Source: JANPLD01 sp031426355 (GTDB lineage Bacteria; Pseudomonadota; Alphaproteobacteria; Rickettsiales; UBA8987). From it: a DNA stretch of 9,478 bases. Shown here piece by piece: positions 1-6,190 of the stretch. The translations under genes and the position numbers were made by a program. The DNA lies in NCBI GenBank assembly GCA_031426355.1, contig JANPLD010000099.1, positions 1-9,478 on the forward strand, given 5' to 3'. The number at the start of each line of letters is the position of its first letter. Position 1 is the stretch's first letter. The notes beneath the pieces are model-generated. The model searched no databases, had not been told where the DNA came from, and worked only from the letters and a program-made list of their open reading frames with translations.

Positions 1-402
1 GATGACCTCAGGCACGAGGGCGACCTTCCACTTTTCTCAAAATTCAACCAAAACAGCGTGGCAGACATGTGGGATAACTGCCTAAGCTTCAATGTTACGC
101 ATACTGGTGGCGGTAAAAAAATGTACCAATGCGTTGCTGTAGGCAATAATTTATCCAAAGCTTTCGGTAAAGACCTAAAAGACAGGTATGTTTCTTCGGC
201 TGATAAACGCGTTCTCCCGGGAGCTAACCTTATGGAATCATTAGATAGCTCCGTTGATAGCAAAGTATTTGTTCTTTCTGCAGGGCAGTTTGTAAATTCT
301 GATAATAAGATAGTTAAATACCGTGATTGCGTAATGCCATTTACTAATTTTGAGGGCTTGGTTACCAATCTTGTTGTCGGTATTTCCTGGAAGGCTCTTT
401 AA
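1..402 (+). CDS. PAS_5-like domain protein, 3' end only
   Basis: The frame is open from base 1 (gat gac ctc agg...) to TAA at 400-402, so this is the C-terminal 133 residues of a longer protein. The GTG at 58 and the ATG at 67 are internal codons. The visible part fits the alphaproteobacterial PAS_5 (DUF) pattern: a 'LP.FS.F.....ADMW' segment, then a strand ending in 'YQCVAVGNNLSKAFGKDL', and a final 'YRDCVMPF...EGLVTNLVVGISW' strand pair. Family members are about 150-200 residues, soluble, and mostly of unknown function; some may be sensory. There is no signal peptide or membrane segment in the visible part. The gene converges with the alkD-like gene, and the two stop codons overlap by 4 nt. 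The family call rests on pattern recognition only. Without the N-terminus, extra domains cannot be excluded. Confidence 0.55.
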   Translation, partial: DDLRHEGDLPLFSKFNQNSVADMWDNCLSFNVTHTGGGKKMYQCVAVGNNLSKAFGKDLKDRYVSSADKRVLPGANLMESLDSSVDSKVFVLSAGQFVNSDNKIVKYRDCVMPFTNFEGLVTNLVVGISWKAL

Positions 403-1100
403 TTTTTAAGGCTCATATAATATTTTCTCTTTTCATCAGAAAATTTCTCGATTGAATATCTGAGCATAGTACGCGGCATTTTTCTTGCGTATCTATCAAG
501 GAACTTTTCTAACGTTTCAACATCTCTCTTCCCTACTTCCCTGAGCATCCATCCTGTTGCCTTATGTATAAGATCATGGTTGTCATACATTAAAATTTCA
601 GCAATTTTTAATGTATCCTCAAACTTATTTTTCCTGATAAAATGAAATGTGGAAACTATTGCGATGCGCCTTTCCCAAAGATCAGTAGAGTTTGCGAATT
701 TGTATAATATTTCTTTATCCTTATCGAACAGATAGCCGCCAATAACATGCTCAACAGAGGCATCTACAAGGTTCCAGTTATTAATATATTTTCTGTTCCT
801 AATATAAAAATCATAGATATCTTTTCTATTATTTTTATCTTTTTTAAAACTTTGAACTGAAATTAAAAGTGCGAGTAATCTTTCTTCATTGATATCTGAC
901 CGTAATAATTTTTCCAGCTCAATCAGCTCAACATCCTTAAGCTCTTTTGCGATAAGCCTTATATCAGGCACGCATACGCCTATGAATTTATCACCTTCAC
1001 CATATTCACCCTTGCCGGTCTTAAAAAATTTTCTCTGCTGGATAGCGCGCTCTGGGCTTGATTTTTCCCTGAGGAGTTTTATTGCTTTGCTTGCGGTCAT
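399..1100 (-). CDS. DNA alkylation repair protein, AlkD-like HEAT-repeat glycosylase
   Basis: A 233-residue, all-helical, charged protein of the AlkD family (DNA_alkylation, PF08713). Known members remove N3- and N7-alkylated bases through tandem HEAT-like repeats that wrap the duplex. The family's catalytic signature is visible as 'NNWNLVD', with W109 and D113 at the same numbers as the key residues of Bacillus cereus AlkD. 'DLWERRIAIVSTF' follows (W142, R144, R145), then 'HKATGWMLREVGKRD' with W184, matching the third active-site tryptophan region. Length is normal for the family (about 220-240). The protein is cytoplasmic. The start is ATG at 1100-1098, with no clear Shine-Dalgarno upstream. 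The stop lies inside the stop region of the convergent PAS_5-like gene. The start is divergent from metC across 43 bp, so the promoters must overlap or be very compact. The gene looks intact. Substrate range cannot be read from the sequence. Confidence 0.88.
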   Translation of the reverse strand: MTASKAIKLLREKSSPERAIQQRKFFKTGKGEYGEGDKFIGVCVPDIRLIAKELKDVELIELEKLLRSDINEERLLALLISVQSFKKDKNNRKDIYDFYIRNRKYINNWNLVDASVEHVIGGYLFDKDKEILYKFANSTDLWERRIAIVSTFHFIRKNKFEDTLKIAEILMYDNHDLIHKATGWMLREVGKRDVETLEKFLDRYARKMPRTMLRYSIEKFSDEKRKYYMSLKN

Positions 1101-1143
1101 AATTTTGTTTATATAAAAACAGAACTTTCAAATACTGATATCC

Positions 1144-2334
1144 ATGAAAAACGAAACTAAAATAGTACATAAAGGCAGGAATTCCACCAAGCATTTTGGA
1201 ACAGTAAACCCGCCTGTTTATTTTTCTTCTACCATTATATTCCCTACAACTGAAGCATTTGAAAATGCCGAGCGCGGTAAAGATCATTATGAACCTTTGT
1301 TCAGTTCTGCCAGCACCGATATTTCATATGGCATTGCAGGCAACCAGACCAATTTCGCATTGCAGGAAGTTATCAACGAGCTTGAAGGGGGGCATGGAAC
1401 GCTCATCACTTCATCGGGCCTATCTGCCATAACTTTAGTTCTTTCAGCTTTCCTGAAAGCAGGCGACCATTTACTTGTAACTGATTCCGTTTATGGCCCG
1501 ACCAGAAGATTCTGCAATAAAACCCTTCAGAGCTTTGGTATTGAAACAGATTATTATGATCCCGAAAATATTGATGACCTTAAATCTAAAATAAAGCCAA
1601 ATACGAAAGTTATATTTCTTGAATCTCCAGGTTCACTCACTTTTGAAATACAGGATCTGGAAGCTATATCGAAAATTGCCAGAGAGAAAAATATAATCAC
1701 GGCACTTGATAATTCATGGGCAACGCCGCTTTATTTAAATCCACTTGAGCATGGCATAGATATTTCTATCCACGCGATAACAAAATATATCAATGGCCAT
1801 TCAGATGTTCTGCTTGGCGCGGTAGTATGCAATAAGGAAACCTATTCCAAAGTTTCAAGCAACTATAAGAATTTTGGATATTCAGCTTCCCCAAGGGATT
1901 GTTATGAGGCATTGCGCGGTATAAGAAGCCTTACTGCACGTTTAGAATATCAGCAGCGTTCCCTAGAAAAAGTTTTAAGCTATCTTGAGAAACAAAAATG
2001 TGTCGGGCAGATATTAGCACCTTCACATAAAACTTTTTCAGGGAATGCCCTGTGGAAAAAATATTTCAAAGGTAGTTCATCGTTATTCAGTGTTATCCTT
2101 GATAAGAAATATAGTGATGAATCGGTTGCCAAGATGATCGACGACTATGAATATTTTGCCATTGGAGCTTCATGGGGTGGTTATGAAAGTCTGGCGCGCA
2201 GAATAAATCTTGAAGGCACCAGAACCGTAACTGCTGGCAAATATACTACAAATATGATAAGGTACTATATAGGCCTTGAAAACGCTGATGACCTTATTGC
2301 TGATCTGGACAATGGTTTCAAAAGATTATTATGA
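1144..2334 (+). CDS. metC: Cystathionine beta-lyase family PLP enzyme (MetC-like)
   Basis: A 396-residue fold-type I PLP enzyme of the Cys/Met metabolism family. Cystathionine beta-lyase splits cystathionine into homocysteine, pyruvate and ammonia on the way to methionine. Visible motifs: 'TSSGLSAI' in the phosphate-binding loop, 'DSVYGPTR' with Y117 (the ring-stacking tyrosine position), 'ALDNSWATP' with D189 (pairs with the pyridine nitrogen), and 'AITKYINGHSD' with K214 as the Schiff-base lysine. The length matches the family (about 390-400). The usual Y-x-R motif that contacts the neighbouring subunit's PLP phosphate reads Y62-G63-I64 here; I recall YGI-type variants among alphaproteobacterial homologues but could not check. 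The start is ATG at 1144 without an obvious Shine-Dalgarno. The stop TGA overlaps the next gene's ATG (ATGA). Gamma-lyase or gamma-synthase specificity cannot be ruled out, but 'HAITKYINGHSD' and the alphaproteobacterial style favour beta-lyase. Confidence 0.85.
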   Translation: MKNETKIVHKGRNSTKHFGTVNPPVYFSSTIIFPTTEAFENAERGKDHYEPLFSSASTDISYGIAGNQTNFALQEVINELEGGHGTLITSSGLSAITLVLSAFLKAGDHLLVTDSVYGPTRRFCNKTLQSFGIETDYYDPENIDDLKSKIKPNTKVIFLESPGSLTFEIQDLEAISKIAREKNIITALDNSWATPLYLNPLEHGIDISIHAITKYINGHSDVLLGAVVCNKETYSKVSSNYKNFGYSASPRDCYEALRGIRSLTARLEYQQRSLEKVLSYLEKQKCVGQILAPSHKTFSGNALWKKYFKGSSSLFSVILDKKYSDESVAKMIDDYEYFAIGASWGGYESLARRINLEGTRTVTAGKYTTNMIRYYIGLENADDLIADLDNGFKRLL

Positions 2335-2564
2335 CCGTAAGGAACTTTACCCCCTTCATGTTTAAGACAAAATCCGTTCAGGAGAGGTCAGCCAAAGGTT
2401 ACAAAGTATATAAGACAGCACAGGATTTTGTTACCGTAGAAGCCAAGACCGCCGCAGAAGCTATTGAAAGCTCTGGCGTTGCAAATCCATTCAGGATAGA
2501 AAAACTCGGGATTACATATAAATCCCTGTTCTCAGATACGGAATTGCAGGAAGAACAAAAATAG
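2331..2564 (+). CDS. Small unknown protein translationally coupled to metC
   Basis: A 77-residue soluble protein that I do not recognise. It starts at an ATG whose last two bases begin the metC stop codon (ATGA), a layout that normally means translation is coupled to metC. It is basic and polar at the N-terminus ('FKTKSVQERSAKGYKVYK'), has a central 'FVTVEAKTAAEAIESSGVANPFRIEKLG' stretch that looks like a small beta-alpha-beta unit, and has a charged, Gln/Glu-rich tail. There are no cysteines, no signal peptide and no membrane segment. The 'A.EAI..SGV..PF.IE' pattern resembles short domains that use an 'Ala-x-Glu-Ala' helix, but no family can be assigned. Codon use and base composition look like the neighbours, and the coupling argues that it is a real gene. 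The inverted-repeat array follows its stop. Confidence 0.7.
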   Translation: MTVRNFTPFMFKTKSVQERSAKGYKVYKTAQDFVTVEAKTAAEAIESSGVANPFRIEKLGITYKSLFSDTELQEEQK

Positions 2565-2566
2565 GT

Positions 2567-2632
2567 TAGTTTGAAGGTAGTAGTTTGAAGATTTATCTTA
2601 GCTTCCAACTTCCAACTATAAACTTCCAACTA
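2567..2632. repeat. Nested inverted repeat built from a 10-bp unit
   Basis: Two copies of TAGTTTGAAG (2567-2576 and 2581-2590) are separated by 4 bp. They face two copies of CTTCCAACTA (2609-2618 and 2623-2632), also 4 bp apart, plus an extra partial copy CTTCCAA at 2602-2608. The reverse complement of CTTCCAACTA is TAGTTGGAAG, which differs from the left unit at one base. The whole can fold into a long hairpin with mismatches, around an AT-rich loop at 2591-2601. It fills nearly all of the 70-bp spacer and ends 2 bp before the next ATG, where a ribosome binding site would normally be. It could be a small mobile or amplified repeat, or an RNA structure controlling the downstream start. There is no T-tract, so it is not a classical terminator. 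Confidence 0.7.
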
Positions 2633-2634
2633 AA

Positions 2635-4218
2635 ATGGACATTACCCAAATACTTTCTGCGTTTAATCTTAATAATGGGGACAGGAATTTTCCACCTCAG
2701 GCACAGCAGACACTTGTTCAGAATTTATCAAATATTCTAGGCAATCAGGCATTTAATGGTTCTTCCTTACAGGCATCAGGGAATACTTATACTACGCAAT
2801 TAATTCTTAATCCCTTTATTTCTGATATACCTCAGGAGATAACTTTGCGTACCGCGACTGATTTGCGTTCCCTGCCCTCTTTCTCAGTAGATGTTGAGAA
2901 TATAAATATTACCCAGCAGGGAAATAATGTCCTGATAAATTTTGCAGGAAAAATAAATTCACAAGGGATTGAGATTCCAAATCCCAATATAAATGGCACT
3001 ATAAAAGTCAGTGACCCGGCGCTTATAAAATCATTAACAACTGATACTAATCAACCTAATAACCCTAACCCGATAGGAAAACTTTTCGGTTCAGATTTCA
3101 GCACACTGACTAAAATACCTGATAATTTGCAATTATATTCACAGGTAGACCCTAAAAAACTTGAGCAGTTTTTACCGCAGAATTTACAACAAAACTCTTC
3201 GCAGAATTTGCAAAGCTCAGCTCAAAACCAGATATCAAAAGATTCGCTTTTTTCGGTAAAATTAATTTCCGTACAAACGCAGGATGGAAATATTCTTCTT
3301 AATAAACAGAATATTATTTCACAGAACCAAAGTATCATTTCAGGCAAGATAGATTATGATCAGGTGAGTAAAGAAACTATAATTAAAACTGATATTGGCA
3401 ATTTCAGGATACCGGGACAGGTAAATATACCAAGTAATTCCACTCTTAGTTTCCAGATAGAGAATTTTACAAATACCAATAATATTAAAGCGAATGAGAA
3501 TTTTGCATCACTGGCACTTCTTAAATCTTCGGTATCAACTGATATTGCGAATCTGCAAAACTCTGCAAAACTTCTGACTAATAATCCTATAGGTTCTGCA
3601 TTCCTTGAAAAGATATTTCCTTCAAGTGTGGAAAAACAATCTTACGCAAAATCACTATCACTTATTTCCGGCGCGGCAAAAGAAAGTGATCTGAATGAAC
3701 TGGTTAATACTAATCTTGAAGGCTTAAGTTCAAAACTTAATAAAAATGAACTCGCAAATTTCATTGATCAGGCAAAATCATTATTACAATCAGTTAAAGA
3801 TTCAGTTGTGAAATATGGCTCTTCCGGCGGCGAGAATTTTTACTCTTACATCATGCCTTTTTATAATGATGGAAAACTCGAATTTAACCGCTTCTATGTT
3901 TTTCAGGAAAAGCAAAATGACAAGATAAATAAGGAAGGTAGATTTGCTGTTGAGCTGGAGCAAACCGGCACCGGAAAAATCGAGATAGAAGGTGTTTACA
4001 ATAAAGCCTATGACAGGGTGCGTAAATTTGATGCGGTAATACGCTCCGAGAACCAGTTTGGCAAAACCAGTAAAGATGAACTTAAAGCTCTGTTTGCTGA
4101 TAGCGCAGAATTAATGGGTTTTGCAGGTAGCCTTACCTTTCAGGCACTACCTCAATACAACCCACACACGCCATATAGCCATAATTACAACGATCCAGAT
4201 ACTGGAATTGTGATTTAA
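2635..4218 (+). CDS. Unknown 527-aa protein with FliK-like C-terminal domain
   Basis: Not confidently recognised. The N-terminal 170 residues are polar and strand-forming, with no signal peptide or membrane segment. Residues about 180-200 form a Gln/Asn/Ser-rich linker. A beta-rich segment follows at about 205-285, with short strands such as 'SGKIDYD' and 'IKTDIGNFRIPGQ', and then a helical region at about 290-400. The last part, about 400-505, has the order of the FliK/Flg_hook C-terminal domain: an aromatic 'FYSYIMPFYNDGKLEF' strand, 'GRFAVELEQTGTGKIEIEG', a strand with 'KFDAVIRS', and a helix ending in 'LMGFAGSLTFQ'. FliK-like proteins set hook or needle length, and a long Gln/Asn-rich N-terminal half is typical. 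No flagellar gene is visible nearby. The gene lies downstream of metC and the 77-residue gene, beyond the inverted-repeat array. The start at 2635 has no Shine-Dalgarno. The FliK relation is an inference from pattern only. Confidence 0.6.
   Translation: MDITQILSAFNLNNGDRNFPPQAQQTLVQNLSNILGNQAFNGSSLQASGNTYTTQLILNPFISDIPQEITLRTATDLRSLPSFSVDVENINITQQGNNVLINFAGKINSQGIEIPNPNINGTIKVSDPALIKSLTTDTNQPNNPNPIGKLFGSDFSTLTKIPDNLQLYSQVDPKKLEQFLPQNLQQNSSQNLQSSAQNQISKDSLFSVKLISVQTQDGNILLNKQNIISQNQSIISGKIDYDQVSKETIIKTDIGNFRIPGQVNIPSNSTLSFQIENFTNTNNIKANENFASLALLKSSVSTDIANLQNSAKLLTNNPIGSAFLEKIFPSSVEKQSYAKSLSLISGAAKESDLNELVNTNLEGLSSKLNKNELANFIDQAKSLLQSVKDSVVKYGSSGGENFYSYIMPFYNDGKLEFNRFYVFQEKQNDKINKEGRFAVELEQTGTGKIEIEGVYNKAYDRVRKFDAVIRSENQFGKTSKDELKALFADSAELMGFAGSLTFQALPQYNPHTPYSHNYNDPDTGIVI
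3176..3213 (+). repeat. Short 24-bp direct repeat in the Gln/Asn-rich linker
   Basis: CGCAGAATTTACAA (3176-3189) recurs as CGCAGAATTTGCAA (3200-3213), 24 bp apart. It encodes a repeated 'QNLQ' unit in an 8-residue period. This is probably a slippage-type duplication inside the low-complexity linker of the 527-residue protein. Confidence 0.6.
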
Positions 4219-4249
4219 AACAGTATATTAAAGCGCAAGTTAAATCTCC

Positions 4250-4277
4250 TTGATAATCTTACAGATTTATGTATAAA
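4250..4277 (+). promoter_or_regulatory. Candidate sigma-70 promoter for rpmI-rplT
   Basis: TTGATA at 4250-4255 (5 of 6 to TTGACA) and TATAAA at 4272-4277 (5 of 6 to TATAAT) are separated by 16 bp. The predicted transcript start is near 4284, which would leave a leader of about 110 nt ahead of the rpmI start. AT-rich DNA produces such matches by chance. The position, just downstream of the previous stop and upstream of a conserved ribosomal operon, is the main support. Confidence 0.5.
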
Positions 4278-4295
4278 CCCCGTTCCAAGGGTTTT
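4275..4295 (+). terminator. Weak terminator-like hairpin after the FliK-like gene
   Basis: AAACCC (4275-4280) pairs with GGGTTT (4289-4294) across an 8-nt loop. Only four T residues follow the G run. A second GGGTTTT at 4301-4307 could pair with the same left arm, and AGGG/CCCT (4288-4291 with 4296-4299) is a third, mutually exclusive pairing. It could end transcription from the 527-residue gene. It overlaps the candidate -10 of the next promoter, so the role is uncertain. Confidence 0.25.
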
Positions 4296-4393
4296 CCCTA
4301 GGGTTTTGCTTGTTCAGGTTATGGTTAATGACCATTTGGCTACCTGACAGCTGGCTGTGAAAGCAGCTTTTAATATTAATTATGGAGATCAAA
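4284..4393 (+). promoter_or_regulatory. Structured leader upstream of rpmI
   Basis: After the candidate transcript start the leader holds a nested fold. CAGGT (4315-4319) pairs with ACCTG (4342-4346), enclosing a perfect 5-bp hairpin ATGGT (4321-4325) with ACCAT (4331-4335). A further hairpin, AGCTG (4349-4353) with CAGCT (4364-4368), lies 16 nt before the Shine-Dalgarno. rpmI-rplT operons are often autoregulated by L20 binding a structured leader that mimics its 23S rRNA site, so this is a sensible candidate. I cannot match it to a described L20 leader class, and no leader peptide rich in Phe codons is evident. Confidence 0.4.
4384..4387 (+). promoter_or_regulatory. Ribosome binding site that fixes the rpmI start
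   Basis: GGAG lies 6 nt before the ATG at 4394. It sits inside the four extra codons that would be added by starting at the ATG at 4382, which itself has no such site. It therefore supports the 4394 start. Confidence 0.8.
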
Positions 4394-4591
4394 ATGCCGA
4401 AGTTAAAAACTAAATCTGGTGCTAAAAAGCGCTTTAAACTTACTGCTAGCGGTAAAGTGAAAGCCGCACAAGCGGGTAAACGCCATGGAATGAGAAAACG
4501 TTCTCAGAAAACGGTAAGGAATCAGAGGGGTACTACTATAATGCATGCTTCTGATGCGAAATTCGTAAAGTTATTTATTCCTTACGCTTAA
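4394..4591 (+). CDS. rpmI: 50S ribosomal protein L35
   Basis: A 65-residue very basic protein starting 'MPKLKTKSGAKKRFKLTASG', the conserved L35 opening, and containing 'KRHGMRKRSQKTVRNQRG'. L35 belongs to the large ribosomal subunit and binds 23S rRNA. An upstream in-frame ATG at 4382 would add M-E-I-K, but L35 proteins begin at MPK and GGAG at 4384-4387 is well placed for 4394, so the shorter form is chosen. rplT follows after a 39-bp spacer, and the two are almost surely co-transcribed. infC, which often precedes rpmI, is absent, and a structured leader takes its place. Complete, with nothing unusual in the sequence. Confidence 0.97.
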   Translation: MPKLKTKSGAKKRFKLTASGKVKAAQAGKRHGMRKRSQKTVRNQRGTTIMHASDAKFVKLFIPYA

Positions 4592-4630
4592 GTCTGAACC
4601 AATTATTCTCAACTCTAAAAATTAAATTTT

Positions 4631-5005
4631 ATGGCACGCGTTAAAGGTGGTATGATTACCAAAAAGAAACACAAAAAATATTATAAACTTGCGAAAGGTT
4701 ACTACGGCAGAGCGAAGAACTGCTTTACAGTAACTATCGAGAAAGTTGAAAAAGGTTTGCAGTATGCTTACCGCGATAGAAGAAACAAAAAAAGAGATTT
4801 CAGAAAACTCTGGATCGTTCGTATCAATGCTGCGGCTCGTTTGAATGGCTTAAAATACGGCCAGCTTATCAATGGTCTCAAATTAGCTAATATTGACCTT
4901 GATAGAAAAGTCCTTGCTCAGATCGCTGTTGAGAATCCTGCGGATTTCACGCAGATTGTTGAAGCTGCTAAAAAAGCTCTTTCTTCTAACAAGAAAGCTG
5001 CTTAA
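4631..5005 (+). CDS. rplT: 50S ribosomal protein L20
   Basis: A 124-residue basic protein with the L20 signature blocks: 'HKKYYKLAKGYYGRAKN', 'YAYRDRRNKKRDFRKLWIVR', 'INAAARLNGLKYGQLINGLK' and 'IDLDRKVLAQIAVENP'. L20 binds 23S rRNA early in assembly of the 50S subunit, and in several bacteria it also represses its own operon through the leader RNA. Length is slightly above the usual 117-120 because of a short lysine/alanine-rich tail. The start is ATG at 4631, directly after an AT-rich spacer with no clear Shine-Dalgarno, so it may depend on rpmI translation. The next gene, pheS, is 123 bp away, with a two-hairpin palindromic element in between. Confidence 0.97.
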   Translation: MARVKGGMITKKKHKKYYKLAKGYYGRAKNCFTVTIEKVEKGLQYAYRDRRNKKRDFRKLWIVRINAAARLNGLKYGQLINGLKLANIDLDRKVLAQIAVENPADFTQIVEAAKKALSSNKKAA

Positions 5006-5019
5006 TATCATATACTATA

Positions 5020-5106
5020 GTGTCATACCTGCGAAGGCAGGTATCCAGCTAGAACAATAACAAGACTTATGACTTCTCTGGATTCCCGCCTACGCGGGAA
5101 TGACAC
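5020..5106. repeat. Two-arm palindromic repeat element between rplT and pheS
   Basis: The left arm (5020-5048) runs from GTGTCAT to ATCCAG, and the right arm (5078-5106) is its inverted copy, from CTGGAT to ATGACAC. Each arm is itself a hairpin: ATACCTGC with GCAGGTAT around GAAG on the left, and ATTCCCGC with GCGGGAAT around CTAC (CTGGATTCCCGC side first) on the right. The two arms differ at five positions. Four of them form two compensating pairs, so each 8-bp stem stays perfect. The right arm is the widespread GTCATTCCCGC-type genomic palindrome. Such elements occur in many copies in some alphaproteobacterial genomes and are probably non-autonomous mobile or REP-like sequences. There is no T-tract, so classical termination is not supported. 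Confidence 0.8.
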
Positions 5107-5128
5107 ATAAGTATAAAACATAATTCTA

Positions 5129-6190
5129 ATGTCCCAAACACTCAAAGAAGTTCATTCTATTTCCGAAGAAGCGAAGGTAAAGATATCTTCAGTAAGTAAT
5201 TCTTCTGAACTGGAAAATCTGCGTGTACATTATTTAGGTAAATCAGGCGTTGTTACTGAAAAATTAAAAACTTTAGGAACTTTACCTGCGGAAGAGAGAA
5301 AATCCTTCGGGCAGGAAGTTAATAAAGTTAAGGAAATAATCTCCGAACTTCTCACTGTAAAAAAAAATGAGGTCTCGAAGAAAGAGACTGATGAAAAATT
5401 AAAAGCCGAGCAGATAGATATAACTCTTCCTGCTATAGAAAAGAAAATTGGCACTATTCACCCAATCACAAAAGTAATCGAAGAAATTGTTGAAATATTC
5501 GGCTCGATGGGTTTCGCAGTTGCGGAAGGCCCAGAGATAGAAGATGACTTCCATAATTTTGGAGCTCTCAATATTCCGGAAAGTCACCCTGCCCGCCAGA
5601 TGCATGATACTTTCTATATTAAATCAGAAAATACGGATAAGAAATTTGTCCTTCGTACACATACATCGCCAGTACAGATACGTGCGATGGAAAATAATAA
5701 ACCGCCACTTAAAATAATTGCACCAGGAAGAACTTTTCGCTGTGATTCTGACCAAACCCATTCCCCAATGTTCCACCAGATAGAAGGTTTCATGGTTGAT
5801 AAGGAAGTTAATATGGGAATGCTCAAAGGTTGCCTGTTACAATTCCTCGAAGAGTTTTTTGGCGTTAGTAATTTGAAGATGCGTTTCCGTTCTAGCTTCT
5901 TTCCGTTCACTGAACCAAGTGCCGAAGTTGACATTGGTTGCAGCCGCAAAGGTGGAGAAATTAAAATTGGTGAAGGCGATGACTGGCTTGAGATTCTCGG
6001 TTGCGGAATGATACATCCTGATGTTCTTAAGAATTGCGGTATCGACCCGACTGAATATCGGGGCTTTGCTTTTGGCATTGGTATTGAAAGGCTTGCGATG
6101 CTTAAGTATGGAATACCTGATCTCCGTAAATTCTTTGAATCAGACCAGAAATGGCTTAAGCATTATGGTTTTACGCCGTTTGAGAATTAA
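5129..6190 (+). CDS. pheS: Phenylalanine-tRNA ligase alpha subunit
   Basis: A 353-residue class II aminoacyl-tRNA synthetase subunit. With PheT it forms the alpha2-beta2 enzyme that charges tRNA-Phe in the cytoplasm. The N-terminal ~90 residues form the tRNA-binding coiled coil ('LRVHYLGKSGVVTEKLK' onward). The catalytic core has 'HPITKVIEEIVEIFGSMGF', 'HPARQMHDTFY', 'LRTHTSPVQIRAM', motif 2 at about 200-222 ('GRTFRCDSDQTHSPMFHQIE') and motif 3 at about 312-328 ('GFAFGIGIERLAMLKYGIP'). Length is at the high end of the family range (about 325-360). The start is ATG at 5129 with no clear Shine-Dalgarno. pheT normally follows directly but is not present here; the region downstream is a broken gene on the other strand. 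The last 51 bases overlap antisense with the present reading frame of that pseudogene. Confidence 0.97.
   Translation: MSQTLKEVHSISEEAKVKISSVSNSSELENLRVHYLGKSGVVTEKLKTLGTLPAEERKSFGQEVNKVKEIISELLTVKKNEVSKKETDEKLKAEQIDITLPAIEKKIGTIHPITKVIEEIVEIFGSMGFAVAEGPEIEDDFHNFGALNIPESHPARQMHDTFYIKSENTDKKFVLRTHTSPVQIRAMENNKPPLKIIAPGRTFRCDSDQTHSPMFHQIEGFMVDKEVNMGMLKGCLLQFLEEFFGVSNLKMRFRSSFFPFTEPSAEVDIGCSRKGGEIKIGEGDDWLEILGCGMIHPDVLKNCGIDPTEYRGFAFGIGIERLAMLKYGIPDLRKFFESDQKWLKHYGFTPFEN

Noticed and set aside
1021..1287. Minus-strand open frame across the alkD-metC gap
   Set aside because: It overlaps both recognised genes in other frames and has no domain or ribosome binding site.
4382..4393. Upstream ATG giving L35 four extra residues
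   Set aside because: L35 proteins begin at MPK, and GGAG at 4384-4387 is placed for the ATG at 4394.
5614..6078. 154-residue open frame antisense to pheS
   Set aside because: It lies wholly within well-conserved pheS codons, has no recognisable domain, and is a shadow of the real gene.
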